In this document: one piece after another, positions 7,367 through 15,404 of the stretch
Numbering within the stretch: position 1 is the stretch's first letter
How the letters are laid out: each line of letters opens with the position of its first letter
NCBI RefSeq assembly: GCF_900114415.1
Contig: NZ_FOSZ01000001.1
Span: forward strand, 248,001-312,000
Source: Shimia haliotis
GTDB lineage: Bacteria > Pseudomonadota > Alphaproteobacteria > Rhodobacterales > Rhodobacteraceae
Length of the DNA: 64,000 nt
Direction: 5' to 3'
The notes under the pieces: model-generated
Seen by the model: the letters and a program-made list of their open reading frames with translations, nothing else
What the model was told of the DNA's origin: nothing
Databases searched by the model: none
Made by a program: the position numbers and the translations under genes

Positions 7367-9373
7367 TTATCGCCAGACCCAGTTGTAGCTGGCCAATGCA
7401 CCTTGCAGCTTTGACAGCATGCGGTTTGACCAATCGGGGTGCGGAATGTCGCCCGTGGCGAGGCGGTCAACGGCGATTTCAACAGGACAGGGCAGGCCGG
7501 TTACGGGATCGCGGTAACGCGGGTAGTCGATCAGTGTCGCATGCACCAGACCATGTAGTGATGGTTGCGCGCGGCGGCGGGCGGGAACGTCGCCAAGGTC
7601 CGTCGTAAGCCCCCAGCCCGCATAGAACGGTGCGCCAAGAGTGGTGACAGACTTGCCCCGCAACAAAGCCTCAAAGCCGGTCAGTGAGGTCATTGTCCAA
7701 ACCTCGTCGATCTCTTCCAGCAGCGCAGCCATGTCGGCGTGCGGCAGGGTGAGGTCTGCGATGTCCTGATCAATCGCGCCCGCGCGCAATCCGGCCTCAA
7801 CGTCGGGGTGGGGTTTGTAAAGGATCACGGCATCGGGGTTGGCCTCGCGTGTGGCCTGAAGCAGCGCGAGGTTGGTGGACACTGTGCCTGTGCCGGTCTT
7901 GATAGACGCGTCATCCTCAACCTGTCCGGGGACAAGGATGCGGCGGCCTTGGGGAAGGTCAAAGGCCGCGCCGCCGAGGTTATATTTGCTCAGGCCAAGG
8001 GTGCGCAGCGACTGGATCGTGCGATCGGCACGCAGATCCTGATCAGGACGCAAGGTGGCGCGCTCCGCAATCAGGCGCTCAAGGCGGCTTTCGTGGGTCG
8101 GGTCGTAGTAGATGCCGAGGTCATCACACACCAGCGACAAAGGCGGGACCAATTCCGCGCCAAGCCCACGCGAGCGCAGAAAGCCGTCCTCGACACGGGT
8201 CGCGCCTTCGGGGCCCTGTTTGCTGGCCCAGACCATCGCGGGGCGGTCGTCACGGGGACGGTCAAACATCAGAGGTTTTTCGACGCCAAAAAAGCCCTGC
8301 AGCGGTTTGCGTTTCCAAAGCCGCATGCCGTGGGCTGTCCAGCCGTGGCGATCTTCGCGCCATGCGCGGGTTCGGGCGGCGAGGTGTTCAATGACGTCTT
8401 CCAGCTCGCATAGCTGATCGCCAAAGGGGTCGTACCAAGTGGGGTAGAGGATCATCGCGGCGGCAAAAAGCTGCGCGCGGGTCAATTGGCGGTGGCGACG
8501 GGGGACGGGGTATTCGTCTGAGGTCAGCCCCCATCCGGCATAAAAGGGCTGTCCGAAAACGCGGGGCTTGTGGCCGGCATAGATGGCTTCGAACCCGAGT
8601 TGTGAGGAAAAAGTGTAGACGCCAACCGCGCCTTCAAAAAGCTGCCACGGGCTGATTGGCTCGGCATAGAGCGACACGCGGTCTGTTTCGTCGTCCTCCC
8701 CGAAATAACCGGCGCGGGTGCCGTGTTGGGTTTCGGGGTGCGTCTTGATCAGGACGCGACAGCCAGGGTGTTCTTCCTGCGCCATGATCAGCATCTCGCG
8801 GAAGCGGCTTTCAGCAATGCCCTCACCCGGTGCAGAGGCAAGAACAGAGGCGTCGTTTCGGGTCTGGTCGATGACAAGAACGTAGCCGGGTGCAGGCAGG
8901 TCACGGTCGGTTTCGACGGCGGTGTATTTGGTCAGATGGGCTTCTTTGATGCGCTCGATCGCGCCGCGTGCGCGGTTCAAAAGGGCGGTGTCATCAAGGG
9001 GATGTGTTGCCAGAAGTGTTTCCAGATCCGACGGCGTGGAGGGGTCAAAATGCGGAGCCTTGCTGTCGATCATCAACCCGACAGACGGCTCTTTGGCGAC
9101 CCGTCCGGGATGCAAGGAGCGCAGCAGTGCGTCCTCAAAATAAAGGCAATCCGCGCCAGTATGTTCGGACACGGCAGCGCCGCGATGGCTGGTCGGGCTT
9201 TGACCCCAGATCGCGATCAGGTCGTCATCGTTGGGTTTGCCGAACTTGAGCTCATAGCCTACAAGCGCGATCATACGGCGCAGGCGTTGTTGCTGAAAAA
9301 AGCCGCCGTTGAATGCGAAAAGCCGCCGGGGGTCTGAGGCCCCGGCGGCTTTGATGTCGTCCGTTTTGCTCAC
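7367..9373 (-). CDS. kpsC: Capsular polysaccharide export/Kdo transferase KpsC-like
   Basis: 668 residues with an internal duplication typical of KpsC, the retaining beta-Kdo transferase that builds the poly-Kdo linker between lipid and group 2-type capsule. Each half has an ED-x-LRS element (YFEDALLRSLHPG near residue 80 and VEDGFLRSRGLG near 395) and an identical PFYAGWGLT motif (near 278 and 583). The second module also has PPLSLV and GIYYDPTHES. KpsC normally carries two different Kdo transferase sites, which agrees with the two modules. The protein is soluble and acts at the inner-membrane face. It is last in a three-gene minus-strand block (kpsS, exporter, kpsC), and the start is GTG at 9373. 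It faces ribD tail to tail with a 22-base gap and no visible terminator. Confidence 0.93.
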   Translation of the reverse strand: MSKTDDIKAAGASDPRRLFAFNGGFFQQQRLRRMIALVGYELKFGKPNDDDLIAIWGQSPTSHRGAAVSEHTGADCLYFEDALLRSLHPGRVAKEPSVGLMIDSKAPHFDPSTPSDLETLLATHPLDDTALLNRARGAIERIKEAHLTKYTAVETDRDLPAPGYVLVIDQTRNDASVLASAPGEGIAESRFREMLIMAQEEHPGCRVLIKTHPETQHGTRAGYFGEDDETDRVSLYAEPISPWQLFEGAVGVYTFSSQLGFEAIYAGHKPRVFGQPFYAGWGLTSDEYPVPRRHRQLTRAQLFAAAMILYPTWYDPFGDQLCELEDVIEHLAARTRAWREDRHGWTAHGMRLWKRKPLQGFFGVEKPLMFDRPRDDRPAMVWASKQGPEGATRVEDGFLRSRGLGAELVPPLSLVCDDLGIYYDPTHESRLERLIAERATLRPDQDLRADRTIQSLRTLGLSKYNLGGAAFDLPQGRRILVPGQVEDDASIKTGTGTVSTNLALLQATREANPDAVILYKPHPDVEAGLRAGAIDQDIADLTLPHADMAALLEEIDEVWTMTSLTGFEALLRGKSVTTLGAPFYAGWGLTTDLGDVPARRRAQPSLHGLVHATLIDYPRYRDPVTGLPCPVEIAVDRLATGDIPHPDWSNRMLSKLQGALASYNWVWR

Positions 9374-9388
9374 GTCACAGCACGGCGC

Positions 9389-10525
9389 TTAGAGGCTGCC
9401 GAGCCCGCTGAGCGTGTCAGCCGAGGTGAGCGTGCCGGTGATCGCGGCGATGGTTTTGTTCCAAGTGGTGATCGGTGCTTCGGTCACATAAAGCGTGTCG
9501 CCGTCGCGGATCACAAAGTCGCGGGCCATGAACATGCCGTTGGGCTTGGTCAGGTCCAGCACATAGACCATGCGCTGTGCCCCTACGAGATCGCTGCGAC
9601 CCAAAACCTGATTGGAGATCGCATCAGCCTCGTTGCGGAACACAAAGACTCCGGTGGGGTCGCCGGTGGTCGCCATCAGGCCGCCGACCTGCGCGATGGC
9701 TTCGATGGCCGACAGGTCTTTGGTGAAGAAATTCACGCGGCTTTGGGTGCCAGTGGCCCCAAGCGCGGTGAAGGCACGGGTGTCTTCTTCGACCAGAATG
9801 CGATCACCACCACGCAGCGCGATGTCAAGTTGCGGGTTCTCGTAAAGGTCCTGGAACCAGATTTTGCCGGAGGTGTTGCCGCGCAGAACGGTGATCTGGG
9901 CGATTTCAGGCACAATGGTCACGCCGCCTGCATTGGCCAGCATGGTTGAAAGCGTGCGGGTGGGGCGCTCGATCGGGTAAACACCCTGTGCGCCAACTGT
10001 ACCGACAAGCGACACGGTGGCACCGTCGCCAGCAGCGCGGCGGACTTCGACCTGCGGGTCGGGGGTCTGCTCTTCGAGCTTGGCGGAAATGATGCGGCGA
10101 ATGCCTTCGGGCGTGTTGCCAGCGGCACGGATGCGGCCTGCGTATGGCACGAAGATGAAGCCTGCGCCGTCGACCTGAACTTCTTCCAGAATCGCTGCGA
10201 CCTGACCTTCGGGCCCCAAAAGCGGTTTGTCGACGTTTTCCCAGATCGTCAGTGAGAGAATGTCACCAGGACGAATGGTGTCCGACCCAAGTTCTCCGGC
10301 GTTTTTGAAGCTGTCCGAAAAGCCGAGCGCAGGCACAACGGCCGTGGTGCGCGTAACGCGATCGTTCACCGCCACAACAAAGGCGTCGCCTTCTTTCTGG
10401 ACCGAACCCGCGTAGATTTCACGCTTGCTCGGACCCGGGCGCGGGATAATGGAACACGACGCGATCAAGGCGGTAAGCGCCAAAAGCGCGACGGACTTCG
10501 CCCATCGGGTTTCTAAGGATTTCAC
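9389..10525 (-). CDS. Polysaccharide export outer-membrane lipoprotein (Wza/KpsD family)
   Basis: 378 residues. An N-terminal lipoprotein signal ends in the lipobox LIASC (Cys near residue 24), so the product should be a lipidated outer-membrane protein. A polysaccharide biosynthesis/export domain follows (IRPGDILSLTIWENVDKPLL, then FIFVPYAGRIRAAGNTPEGI), then SLBB-like repeats (VSLVGTVGAQGVYPIERPTR; FTALGATGTQSRVNFFTKDL) and a C-terminal YVTEAPITTWNKTIAAITG typical of the Wza transmembrane region. It would form the outer-membrane exit channel for the capsule. GTG start at 10525 with GAGGAGA upstream. It sits between kpsS and kpsC. The matching inner-membrane ABC exporter (kpsM, kpsT, kpsE) is not in the window. 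Confidence 0.92.
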   Translation of the reverse strand: MKSLETRWAKSVALLALTALIASCSIIPRPGPSKREIYAGSVQKEGDAFVVAVNDRVTRTTAVVPALGFSDSFKNAGELGSDTIRPGDILSLTIWENVDKPLLGPEGQVAAILEEVQVDGAGFIFVPYAGRIRAAGNTPEGIRRIISAKLEEQTPDPQVEVRRAAGDGATVSLVGTVGAQGVYPIERPTRTLSTMLANAGGVTIVPEIAQITVLRGNTSGKIWFQDLYENPQLDIALRGGDRILVEEDTRAFTALGATGTQSRVNFFTKDLSAIEAIAQVGGLMATTGDPTGVFVFRNEADAISNQVLGRSDLVGAQRMVYVLDLTKPNGMFMARDFVIRDGDTLYVTEAPITTWNKTIAAITGTLTSADTLSGLGSL

Positions 10526-10621
10526 TGCTCGGTCTCCTCGACCTGTTATTATTCTGCCTCAGGTTTTGTCCGCAAGATAGCGGAATCCAAACCAAAAATC
10601 CAGCGCTAGACCTAGTGCCTG

Positions 10622-11914
10622 CTAAGTGACCAAACGCAACTGTTGCCTCGGAGCCGCTGTGCCGGCCTCGAGTGCTTCGTAGGGATCATGCGGCGAGAGC
10701 ATCATGTCAACCACTTGCCGAAGCAGTTGGCGGCGTCCCGCGGATGAGTAAAAGCCGCCGGGCACCTGACTGGTTTCCAGCAGGTAGCGGCGGTAGATTT
10801 TGTAGGCCTGATTGTCGGGCCGTGTGGCGGCCGCAAAGAAATCAGGCAGAGATTGCGTGCTGACAAACTCGGGCTGATTGTAAACCGCGTCGCCAAAGAC
10901 CTTGAGCGGGATGCCACGCCACAGCACCTGTTGCGCGGCTGTGGAATTCACGGTCACAGCAGAGCGCGCGTCATTCAGGAGTTGCGCAAGCTTGCCGCCA
11001 CGCACCCAATGAACGCGGTGCTGAACGCCGTGTTCGCGGGCCAGCCGTTTGATTTCGCGGCGCAAAGGTGCGCGGCCATCTTCAAGCGGGTGGGCTTTGA
11101 AAACGAGGTGGTGATGCTTGGGCGCGCCGGTGGCAAAGTTCTCAACCAACAGGGCGAGGAACTCTGTCATGCTGTCAAAAGGGGAATGCTTTTGAAAGCT
11201 GCTGTCATGTTCAAGTTGAAGCAACGCGAGGTGATACGGGAACCCGCCAAAGCGGATCCGCAACGTCGCGATGCGCCGGTCGATCGCCTGAAACGGCATC
11301 AGGAGCAGGCGTTTGATATATAGTGTGAATTCCTCGGCCACCGACAGGGTGCGGTGGGGGCGGAAATTGCGGTAACGCCAATTCGCGAACATCACAAAGA
11401 AATGGTATGCGGCGCCGTAGAATACGTGCTGGCGCATGTCGCCCCAATGCGCCGGGGGCATCGGCGTGTCCAGATCAGCACCCTCAAGCGCCTGTTCCAT
11501 TTGCGGCAAGGACATCGTCATCAGGCGGGAATGGCCATTTGAGCCGCCGCGTTCGTATGTCACCCAATAGGGACGCAGGTAGCCCTCTTCGAACACGTGG
11601 ATGCGAAGACCCATGTCGCGGGCGGCCTCGATGGCTTGGGCGTGAATCGGACGCACGTCGCCATAGAGAACCAGATCAGTCACATGCCGTTCGGCAACCA
11701 GCTGGCGGAAGTAGGCCTGCCAGCCGTCCAGCGCACCGCGGTAGGCCACATAGGTCGCGCGGTTTGGCCAAAAAACACTGTCACCGGCGTTGAACCCGAC
11801 GCGCAGCACGTCGGCACCGGAGCGTTGCAGCATGCGGGCCAGCCTGCGGAAAAAGGGCCCGTGCGGCCCCTGCAGGAAAAGAAAAACGCGTGTCTGGTCG
11901 ATCTTGTTGTCCAT
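10622..11914 (-). CDS. kpsS: Capsular polysaccharide Kdo transferase KpsS-like
   Basis: 430 residues of the capsule polysaccharide synthesis family. KpsS adds the first Kdo to phosphatidylglycerol, priming the linker that KpsC extends. Family landmarks include FLFLQGPHGPFFRRLARMLQ at the N-terminus, VLRVGFNAGD, LVLYGDVRPIH, HVFEEGYLRPYWVTYERGG near residue 105, then the C-terminal FKAHPLEDG and VTVNSTAAQQVLWRGIPLKV, where the HP and NST elements resemble those of KpsC. The frame is open to 11962, but the ATG at 11914 begins the conserved sequence. Upstream only a weak AGAG is seen. It is first in the capsule block and transcribed away from ribE, so both promoters must lie in 11915-12078. Confidence 0.93.
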   Translation of the reverse strand: MDNKIDQTRVFLFLQGPHGPFFRRLARMLQRSGADVLRVGFNAGDSVFWPNRATYVAYRGALDGWQAYFRQLVAERHVTDLVLYGDVRPIHAQAIEAARDMGLRIHVFEEGYLRPYWVTYERGGSNGHSRLMTMSLPQMEQALEGADLDTPMPPAHWGDMRQHVFYGAAYHFFVMFANWRYRNFRPHRTLSVAEEFTLYIKRLLLMPFQAIDRRIATLRIRFGGFPYHLALLQLEHDSSFQKHSPFDSMTEFLALLVENFATGAPKHHHLVFKAHPLEDGRAPLRREIKRLAREHGVQHRVHWVRGGKLAQLLNDARSAVTVNSTAAQQVLWRGIPLKVFGDAVYNQPEFVSTQSLPDFFAAATRPDNQAYKIYRRYLLETSQVPGGFYSSAGRRQLLRQVVDMMLSPHDPYEALEAGTAAPRQQLRLVT

Positions 11915-12078
11915 TGTGTTGCTCTTATAGACCAAGAATTTGTCGGAAGTTACCAACAACAAACGTCAAAATTGAGGCTAAAGGATGCCAAAGGCCAATG
12001 CGGGGCCGGCGGGTTGTGTTGGCATCAGGCTGGGGGTAGGTCTTTGGCCCAGACAATTGCATCTCAGGAGCCTGCGGA

Positions 12079-12669
12079 ATGTTCACGGGAATCATCACAG
12101 ATATCGGCGAAGTGCGCGCGTTGGAAAAACGCGGGGATTTGCGGGCGCGGATCGGCACCAGCTATGACACCGCGGGCATTGACCTTGGCGCGTCGATCGC
12201 CAGCGAAGGCGTCTGTCTGACCGTCGTTGAGTTGGGGCCGGACTGGTATGACGTGGAAATCAGCGCGGAAACAGTATCCAAGACAAACCTTGGCGATTGG
12301 GTTGTGGGCAAACGGGTCAATCTGGAACGCGCCCTGAAGGTGGGCGACGAGCTGGGCGGGCATATCGTTTCAGGCCATGTCGACGGGGTGGCGGAACTTG
12401 TGGCGATGCGGGACGAGGGCGACAGCACACGCTTCACCTTCCGCGCACCCGAGGCGCTGGCGAAGTTCATCGCGCCCAAGGGATCGGTGGCGCTGAACGG
12501 CACGTCCTTGACCGTGAACGAGGTGGACGGCTGCGAGTTTGGCATCAATATCATCCCCCACACCAAGGACGTCACCACATGGGGGCAGGCCAAGGTGGGG
12601 GATGCGATCAATCTGGAGATCGATACGCTGGCACGCTATGTCGCGCGTCTGGCGGAGATGCAGCAGTAA
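12079..12669 (+). CDS. ribE: Riboflavin synthase alpha subunit RibE
   Basis: 196 residues. Final step of riboflavin synthesis: dismutation of two 6,7-dimethyl-8-ribityllumazine molecules. The two lumazine-binding barrels are visible: the first opens with MFTGIITDIGEVRALEK and contains SIASEGVCLTVVE, then GHIVSGHVDGVAEL opens the second, with GSVALNGTSLTVNEV near residues 140-155. Size and duplication fit the enzyme exactly. The ATG is preceded by CAGGAG. Upstream, 11915-12078 separates it from the divergent kpsS. No FMN riboswitch can be recognised there. The next rib gene starts 192 bases downstream after a copy of the dispersed palindromic repeat. Confidence 0.97.
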   Translation: MFTGIITDIGEVRALEKRGDLRARIGTSYDTAGIDLGASIASEGVCLTVVELGPDWYDVEISAETVSKTNLGDWVVGKRVNLERALKVGDELGGHIVSGHVDGVAELVAMRDEGDSTRFTFRAPEALAKFIAPKGSVALNGTSLTVNEVDGCEFGINIIPHTKDVTTWGQAKVGDAINLEIDTLARYVARLAEMQQ

Positions 12670-12723
12670 GCGGGGGCGCTGCCCCTGTCGCAGCAACCAG
12701 CGACTTCCGGAGAATATTGGGCC
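12670..12723 (-). repeat. Dispersed palindromic repeat, copy 1
   Basis: Lies directly after the ribE stop. Read on the minus strand it begins GGCCCAATATTCTCCGG and ends in GGGGCAGCGCCCC, a hairpin. It shares GCCCCTGTCGCAGCA with the copy at 30426-30494 (GCCCCCGTCGCAGCA) and the AATA-TCC-GG box with the copies at 30611, 44071 and 58020. The hairpin may also act as a terminator or stabiliser between ribE and ribBX. Confidence 0.6.
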
Positions 12724-12861
12724 AGCGGGAGTGCGCGCGTGCGCGGTCTCGTCGTGCGTGGGTGCAAAGTTTCCTTGCGTTTTTGAACCAAATGTCGTCG
12801 CGCACGCTCTGGCAATCGGTCTGGGCTTGCGATATCCCGACCGCAACAGACGGAGACTGCT

Positions 12862-13983
12862 ATGTCCTTTGAAAATCCTGGCCCCGTAGAACAAAGCCTG
12901 CGCGACGCCATCAGCCCGATTGAAGACATCATTGCCGACGCCCGCGCGGGCAAGATGTACATCCTTGTGGATCACGAAGATCGCGAGAACGAAGGTGATC
13001 TGATCATTCCGGCAGAATTTGCCGATGCGGATGCGGTGAACTTTATGGCCACCCACGGGCGGGGGTTGATTTGTCTGCCAATGACGGCAGAGCGGATTGA
13101 CCGTTTGGGGTTGCCGATGATGGCGGTGAACAACTCTTCGCGCCACGAGACCGCGTTTACCGTGTCGATCGAAGCGCGCGAAGGTGTCAGCACCGGCATT
13201 TCAGCGGGCGACCGTGCCTTGACGATTGCCACCGCAATCAACGAGCAAAACACCATGGCCGCAATCGCAACGCCGGGCCATGTGTTCCCGCTGCGCGCCA
13301 AGCGTGGTGGTGTTTTGGTGCGGGCAGGGCATACCGAGGCCTCCGTGGACATTTCCCGATTGGCGGGCTGTCATCCAAGTGCCGTGATCTGTGAAATCAT
13401 GAACGAGGACGGCACCATGTCGCGCCTGCCGGAACTGGTGGAATTTGCCAAAAAGCATGACATGAAGATCGGCACGATCAGCGATCTGATTTCCTATCGC
13501 ACACGCAATGACAACGAGGTTGTGCAGACCAAGCAAGAGACTGTGCAGTCCGAGTTTGGCGGCGAGTGGGACATGCGTATCTTTACCGACCAGATCCACG
13601 ACATCGAACATATCGTGATGATCAAAGGCGACATCACCACCGATGAGCCGGTTCTGGTGCGGACCCACGCCTTGCATGAAGCCAGCGACATTCTGGGTCT
13701 TGGGCCGAAATCCGCGCAGGAACTTCCGGCGGCGATGGAGAAAATTGCCGCGGAAGGGCGCGGGGCCGTGTGTCTGTTCCGTGAGCCGCGTCACAGCCTT
13801 TATGCCGAGGATGACGAAGGTCCGCGCACCGTGAAACGCACCGGTCTGGGCGCGCAGATCCTGTCCAACCTTGGCTGTTCCGAGCTCGTTTTGTTGACTG
13901 ACAGCCCGCAGACCAAATATCTGGGTCTGGACGCGTACGGGTTGTCAATTGTGGGCACGCGCCCGATTTTGTCGGAGGGATAA
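12862..13983 (+). CDS. ribB: 3,4-dihydroxy-2-butanone 4-phosphate synthase with degenerate GTP cyclohydrolase II domain (RibBX type)
   Basis: 373 residues. The N-terminal half (about 20-215) is an intact DHBP synthase: DHEDRENEGDLI metal/substrate motif, THGRGLICLPMT, and RAGHTEASVD with the catalytic His. It makes the four-carbon unit for lumazine. The C-terminal half has the length and fold pattern of GTP cyclohydrolase II (VLVRTHALHEASDILGLG, RTGLGAQILSNLG, YGLSIVGTRP) but lacks the C-x10-C-x-C zinc ligands and the SLRCDCG segment of active RibA. It is therefore not expected to hydrolyse GTP. Such RibBX proteins are known in proteobacteria, and a separate ribA should exist elsewhere. ribH follows three bases after its stop. 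Confidence 0.93.
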   Translation: MSFENPGPVEQSLRDAISPIEDIIADARAGKMYILVDHEDRENEGDLIIPAEFADADAVNFMATHGRGLICLPMTAERIDRLGLPMMAVNNSSRHETAFTVSIEAREGVSTGISAGDRALTIATAINEQNTMAAIATPGHVFPLRAKRGGVLVRAGHTEASVDISRLAGCHPSAVICEIMNEDGTMSRLPELVEFAKKHDMKIGTISDLISYRTRNDNEVVQTKQETVQSEFGGEWDMRIFTDQIHDIEHIVMIKGDITTDEPVLVRTHALHEASDILGLGPKSAQELPAAMEKIAAEGRGAVCLFREPRHSLYAEDDEGPRTVKRTGLGAQILSNLGCSELVLLTDSPQTKYLGLDAYGLSIVGTRPILSEG

Positions 13984-13986
13984 AAG

Positions 13987-14538
13987 ATGGCTGGCTCTGA
14001 GAAACATTACATCATGCCGCGCGCGGAATTTGACAAGCCGGTCAAGCTGGCGATTGTCATGTCGCCTTACTACAAAGACATCGCCGACAACATGTTGGCC
14101 GGTGCCGTGGCCGAAATCGAGGCCTGCGGTGGCACCTATGAGGTGGTTGAGGTGCCAGGTGCGTTGGAGATTCCGACCGCGATCGGGATTGCGGAGCGCA
14201 TGTCCAATTTTGACGGCTATGTCGCGCTTGGTTGTGTGATCCGTGGCGAGACCACGCACTACGAAACCGTCTGCAACGACAGCAGCCGCGCGATCCAGCT
14301 TTTGGGTTTGCAAGGGCTGTGCATCGGCAACGGGATTTTGACCGTTGAGAACCGCAAGCAGGCCGAAGTGCGCGCAGATCCTGCCGATCAGAACAAAGGC
14401 GGCGGTGCGGCTGCTGCGGCCTTGCATCTTATTGCATTGAGCCGTAAGTGGGGCGCTCAGCGCAAAGGCGTGGGGTTCGTGCCCGATGCCGAGGAATACA
14501 AACTCGCTGGTGAACGCAAGGACACTCCGACGGCATGA
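13987..14538 (+). CDS. ribH: 6,7-dimethyl-8-ribityllumazine synthase RibH
   Basis: 183 residues. Condenses the RibB product with the RibD-derived pyrimidine to give lumazine, the substrate of RibE. The family core is complete: KLAIVMSPYYKDIADNMLAG, YEVVEVPGALEIPTAI near residues 50-65, FDGYVALGCVIRGETTHYET near 78-97 with the catalytic His, and GNGILTVENRKQAEVRAD. It is slightly longer than average because of an N-terminal extension of about 15 residues and a C-terminal tail. It starts three bases after ribBX and its stop overlaps the nusB start (ATGA), so the three genes are translated as one coupled unit. Confidence 0.97.
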   Translation: MAGSEKHYIMPRAEFDKPVKLAIVMSPYYKDIADNMLAGAVAEIEACGGTYEVVEVPGALEIPTAIGIAERMSNFDGYVALGCVIRGETTHYETVCNDSSRAIQLLGLQGLCIGNGILTVENRKQAEVRADPADQNKGGGAAAAALHLIALSRKWGAQRKGVGFVPDAEEYKLAGERKDTPTA

Positions 14539-15005
14539 CCCTATCCGGCAACCAGAAACGCAAGATGAAATCGGCCTCCCGCCTTTATGCGGTGCAGGCG
14601 TTGTTTCAGATGGAAACCACCGGCCAGACGGTTGATCAGGTGCGGGTGGAGTTTCTGGATTTCCGGTTTGGTGCCGAAGTAGATGATGGCACCGACATGA
14701 TCGAGGGTGACACCGAGCTGTTTGCAAAAACGCTGGCTGATGCGGTTAACTATCAGGCGCCGATTGACCAGATGACCGACCGCGCGTTGGTGGCAAAATG
14801 GCCGATCGACCGCATTGATCCGACCCTGCGGGCGCTGTTCCGCGCGGCTGGCGCGGAGCTGCTGCAAAGCACGACGCCGCCGAAAGTGGTGATTTCCGAA
14901 TATGTGGCGATCTCTGCGGCCTTCTTTCCCGAAGGCAAAGAGGGCAAGTTCGTGAACGCGGTGTTGGATCACATGGCCCGTGAGGCCAAGCCCGAAGCGT
15001 TCTAA
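14535..15005 (+). CDS. nusB: Transcription antitermination factor NusB
   Basis: 156 residues. RNA-binding antitermination factor that acts with NusE (S10) on boxA of rRNA leader transcripts. The all-helical fold pattern is seen: KSASRLYAVQALFQMETTGQ at residues 11-30, DRALVAKWPIDRIDPTLRAL near 85-105, and the C-terminal PPKVVISEYVAISAAFFPEG with KFVNAVLDHMAREA. The start overlaps the ribH stop by four bases (ATGA). The ribH-nusB pairing is common across bacteria, presumably for growth-rate coupling. Confidence 0.97.
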   Translation: MTLSGNQKRKMKSASRLYAVQALFQMETTGQTVDQVRVEFLDFRFGAEVDDGTDMIEGDTELFAKTLADAVNYQAPIDQMTDRALVAKWPIDRIDPTLRALFRAAGAELLQSTTPPKVVISEYVAISAAFFPEGKEGKFVNAVLDHMAREAKPEAF

Positions 15006-15092
15006 GCCGCCGCGCGGCTTTGTCGCGGCGAAGTGATTTTCTCAAATTCGGCAATCGGCGTATCCTGTCCTTAGGGAAAAGGGGGCGTCGGT

Positions 15093-15404
15093 ATGCCAAA
15101 ACTCATTCGTCTGTACATCACTCAAGTTCTGATCGGCTTCGCGATCTCAGCGGTCTTTGTGGCGCTGCTGCTGTGGGCCAATGTTGCCAATCTTGCGCAT
15201 CTCGTGACCCAGACCGACGGCGGTTTTATTGCCCTGTTTGCCCTGTGGTTTTTGAACGGCATTGTGTTTGCCGGTGTGCAATTCGGCATCTCGATCATGC
15301 GCATGGCGCAGGATGAGGATGGCGGGGGCGGTGGCAAACGTGACGCTCTGCCGATTTTGCCGAGCCAAGCCGTGCCGGTCAAAGTGGCCAACAAGGCGCG
15401 CTGA
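15093..15404 (+). CDS. Small membrane protein of unknown function, two transmembrane segments
   Basis: 103 residues, not assigned to a named family. Two hydrophobic helices are clear, about residues 8-32 (LYITQVLIGFAISAVFVALLL) and 45-70 (GFIALFALWFLNGIVFAGVQF), followed by a glycine-rich, charged cytoplasmic tail (DEDGGGGGKRD). Its position after nusB on the same strand, 87 bases away, suggests read-through, but the gap could hold its own promoter. GGGGGCGTCGGT precedes the ATG. It ends base-to-base against the converging flavoenzyme gene (stops at 15404 and 15405), so the two transcripts must overlap at their 3' ends. Confidence 0.75.
   Translation: MPKLIRLYITQVLIGFAISAVFVALLLWANVANLAHLVTQTDGGFIALFALWFLNGIVFAGVQFGISIMRMAQDEDGGGGGKRDALPILPSQAVPVKVANKAR

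Noticed and set aside
11915-12861. FMN riboswitch before ribE or ribBX.
   Set aside because: None of the conserved RFN core segments can be found in the gaps before ribE or ribBX, nor before ribD.
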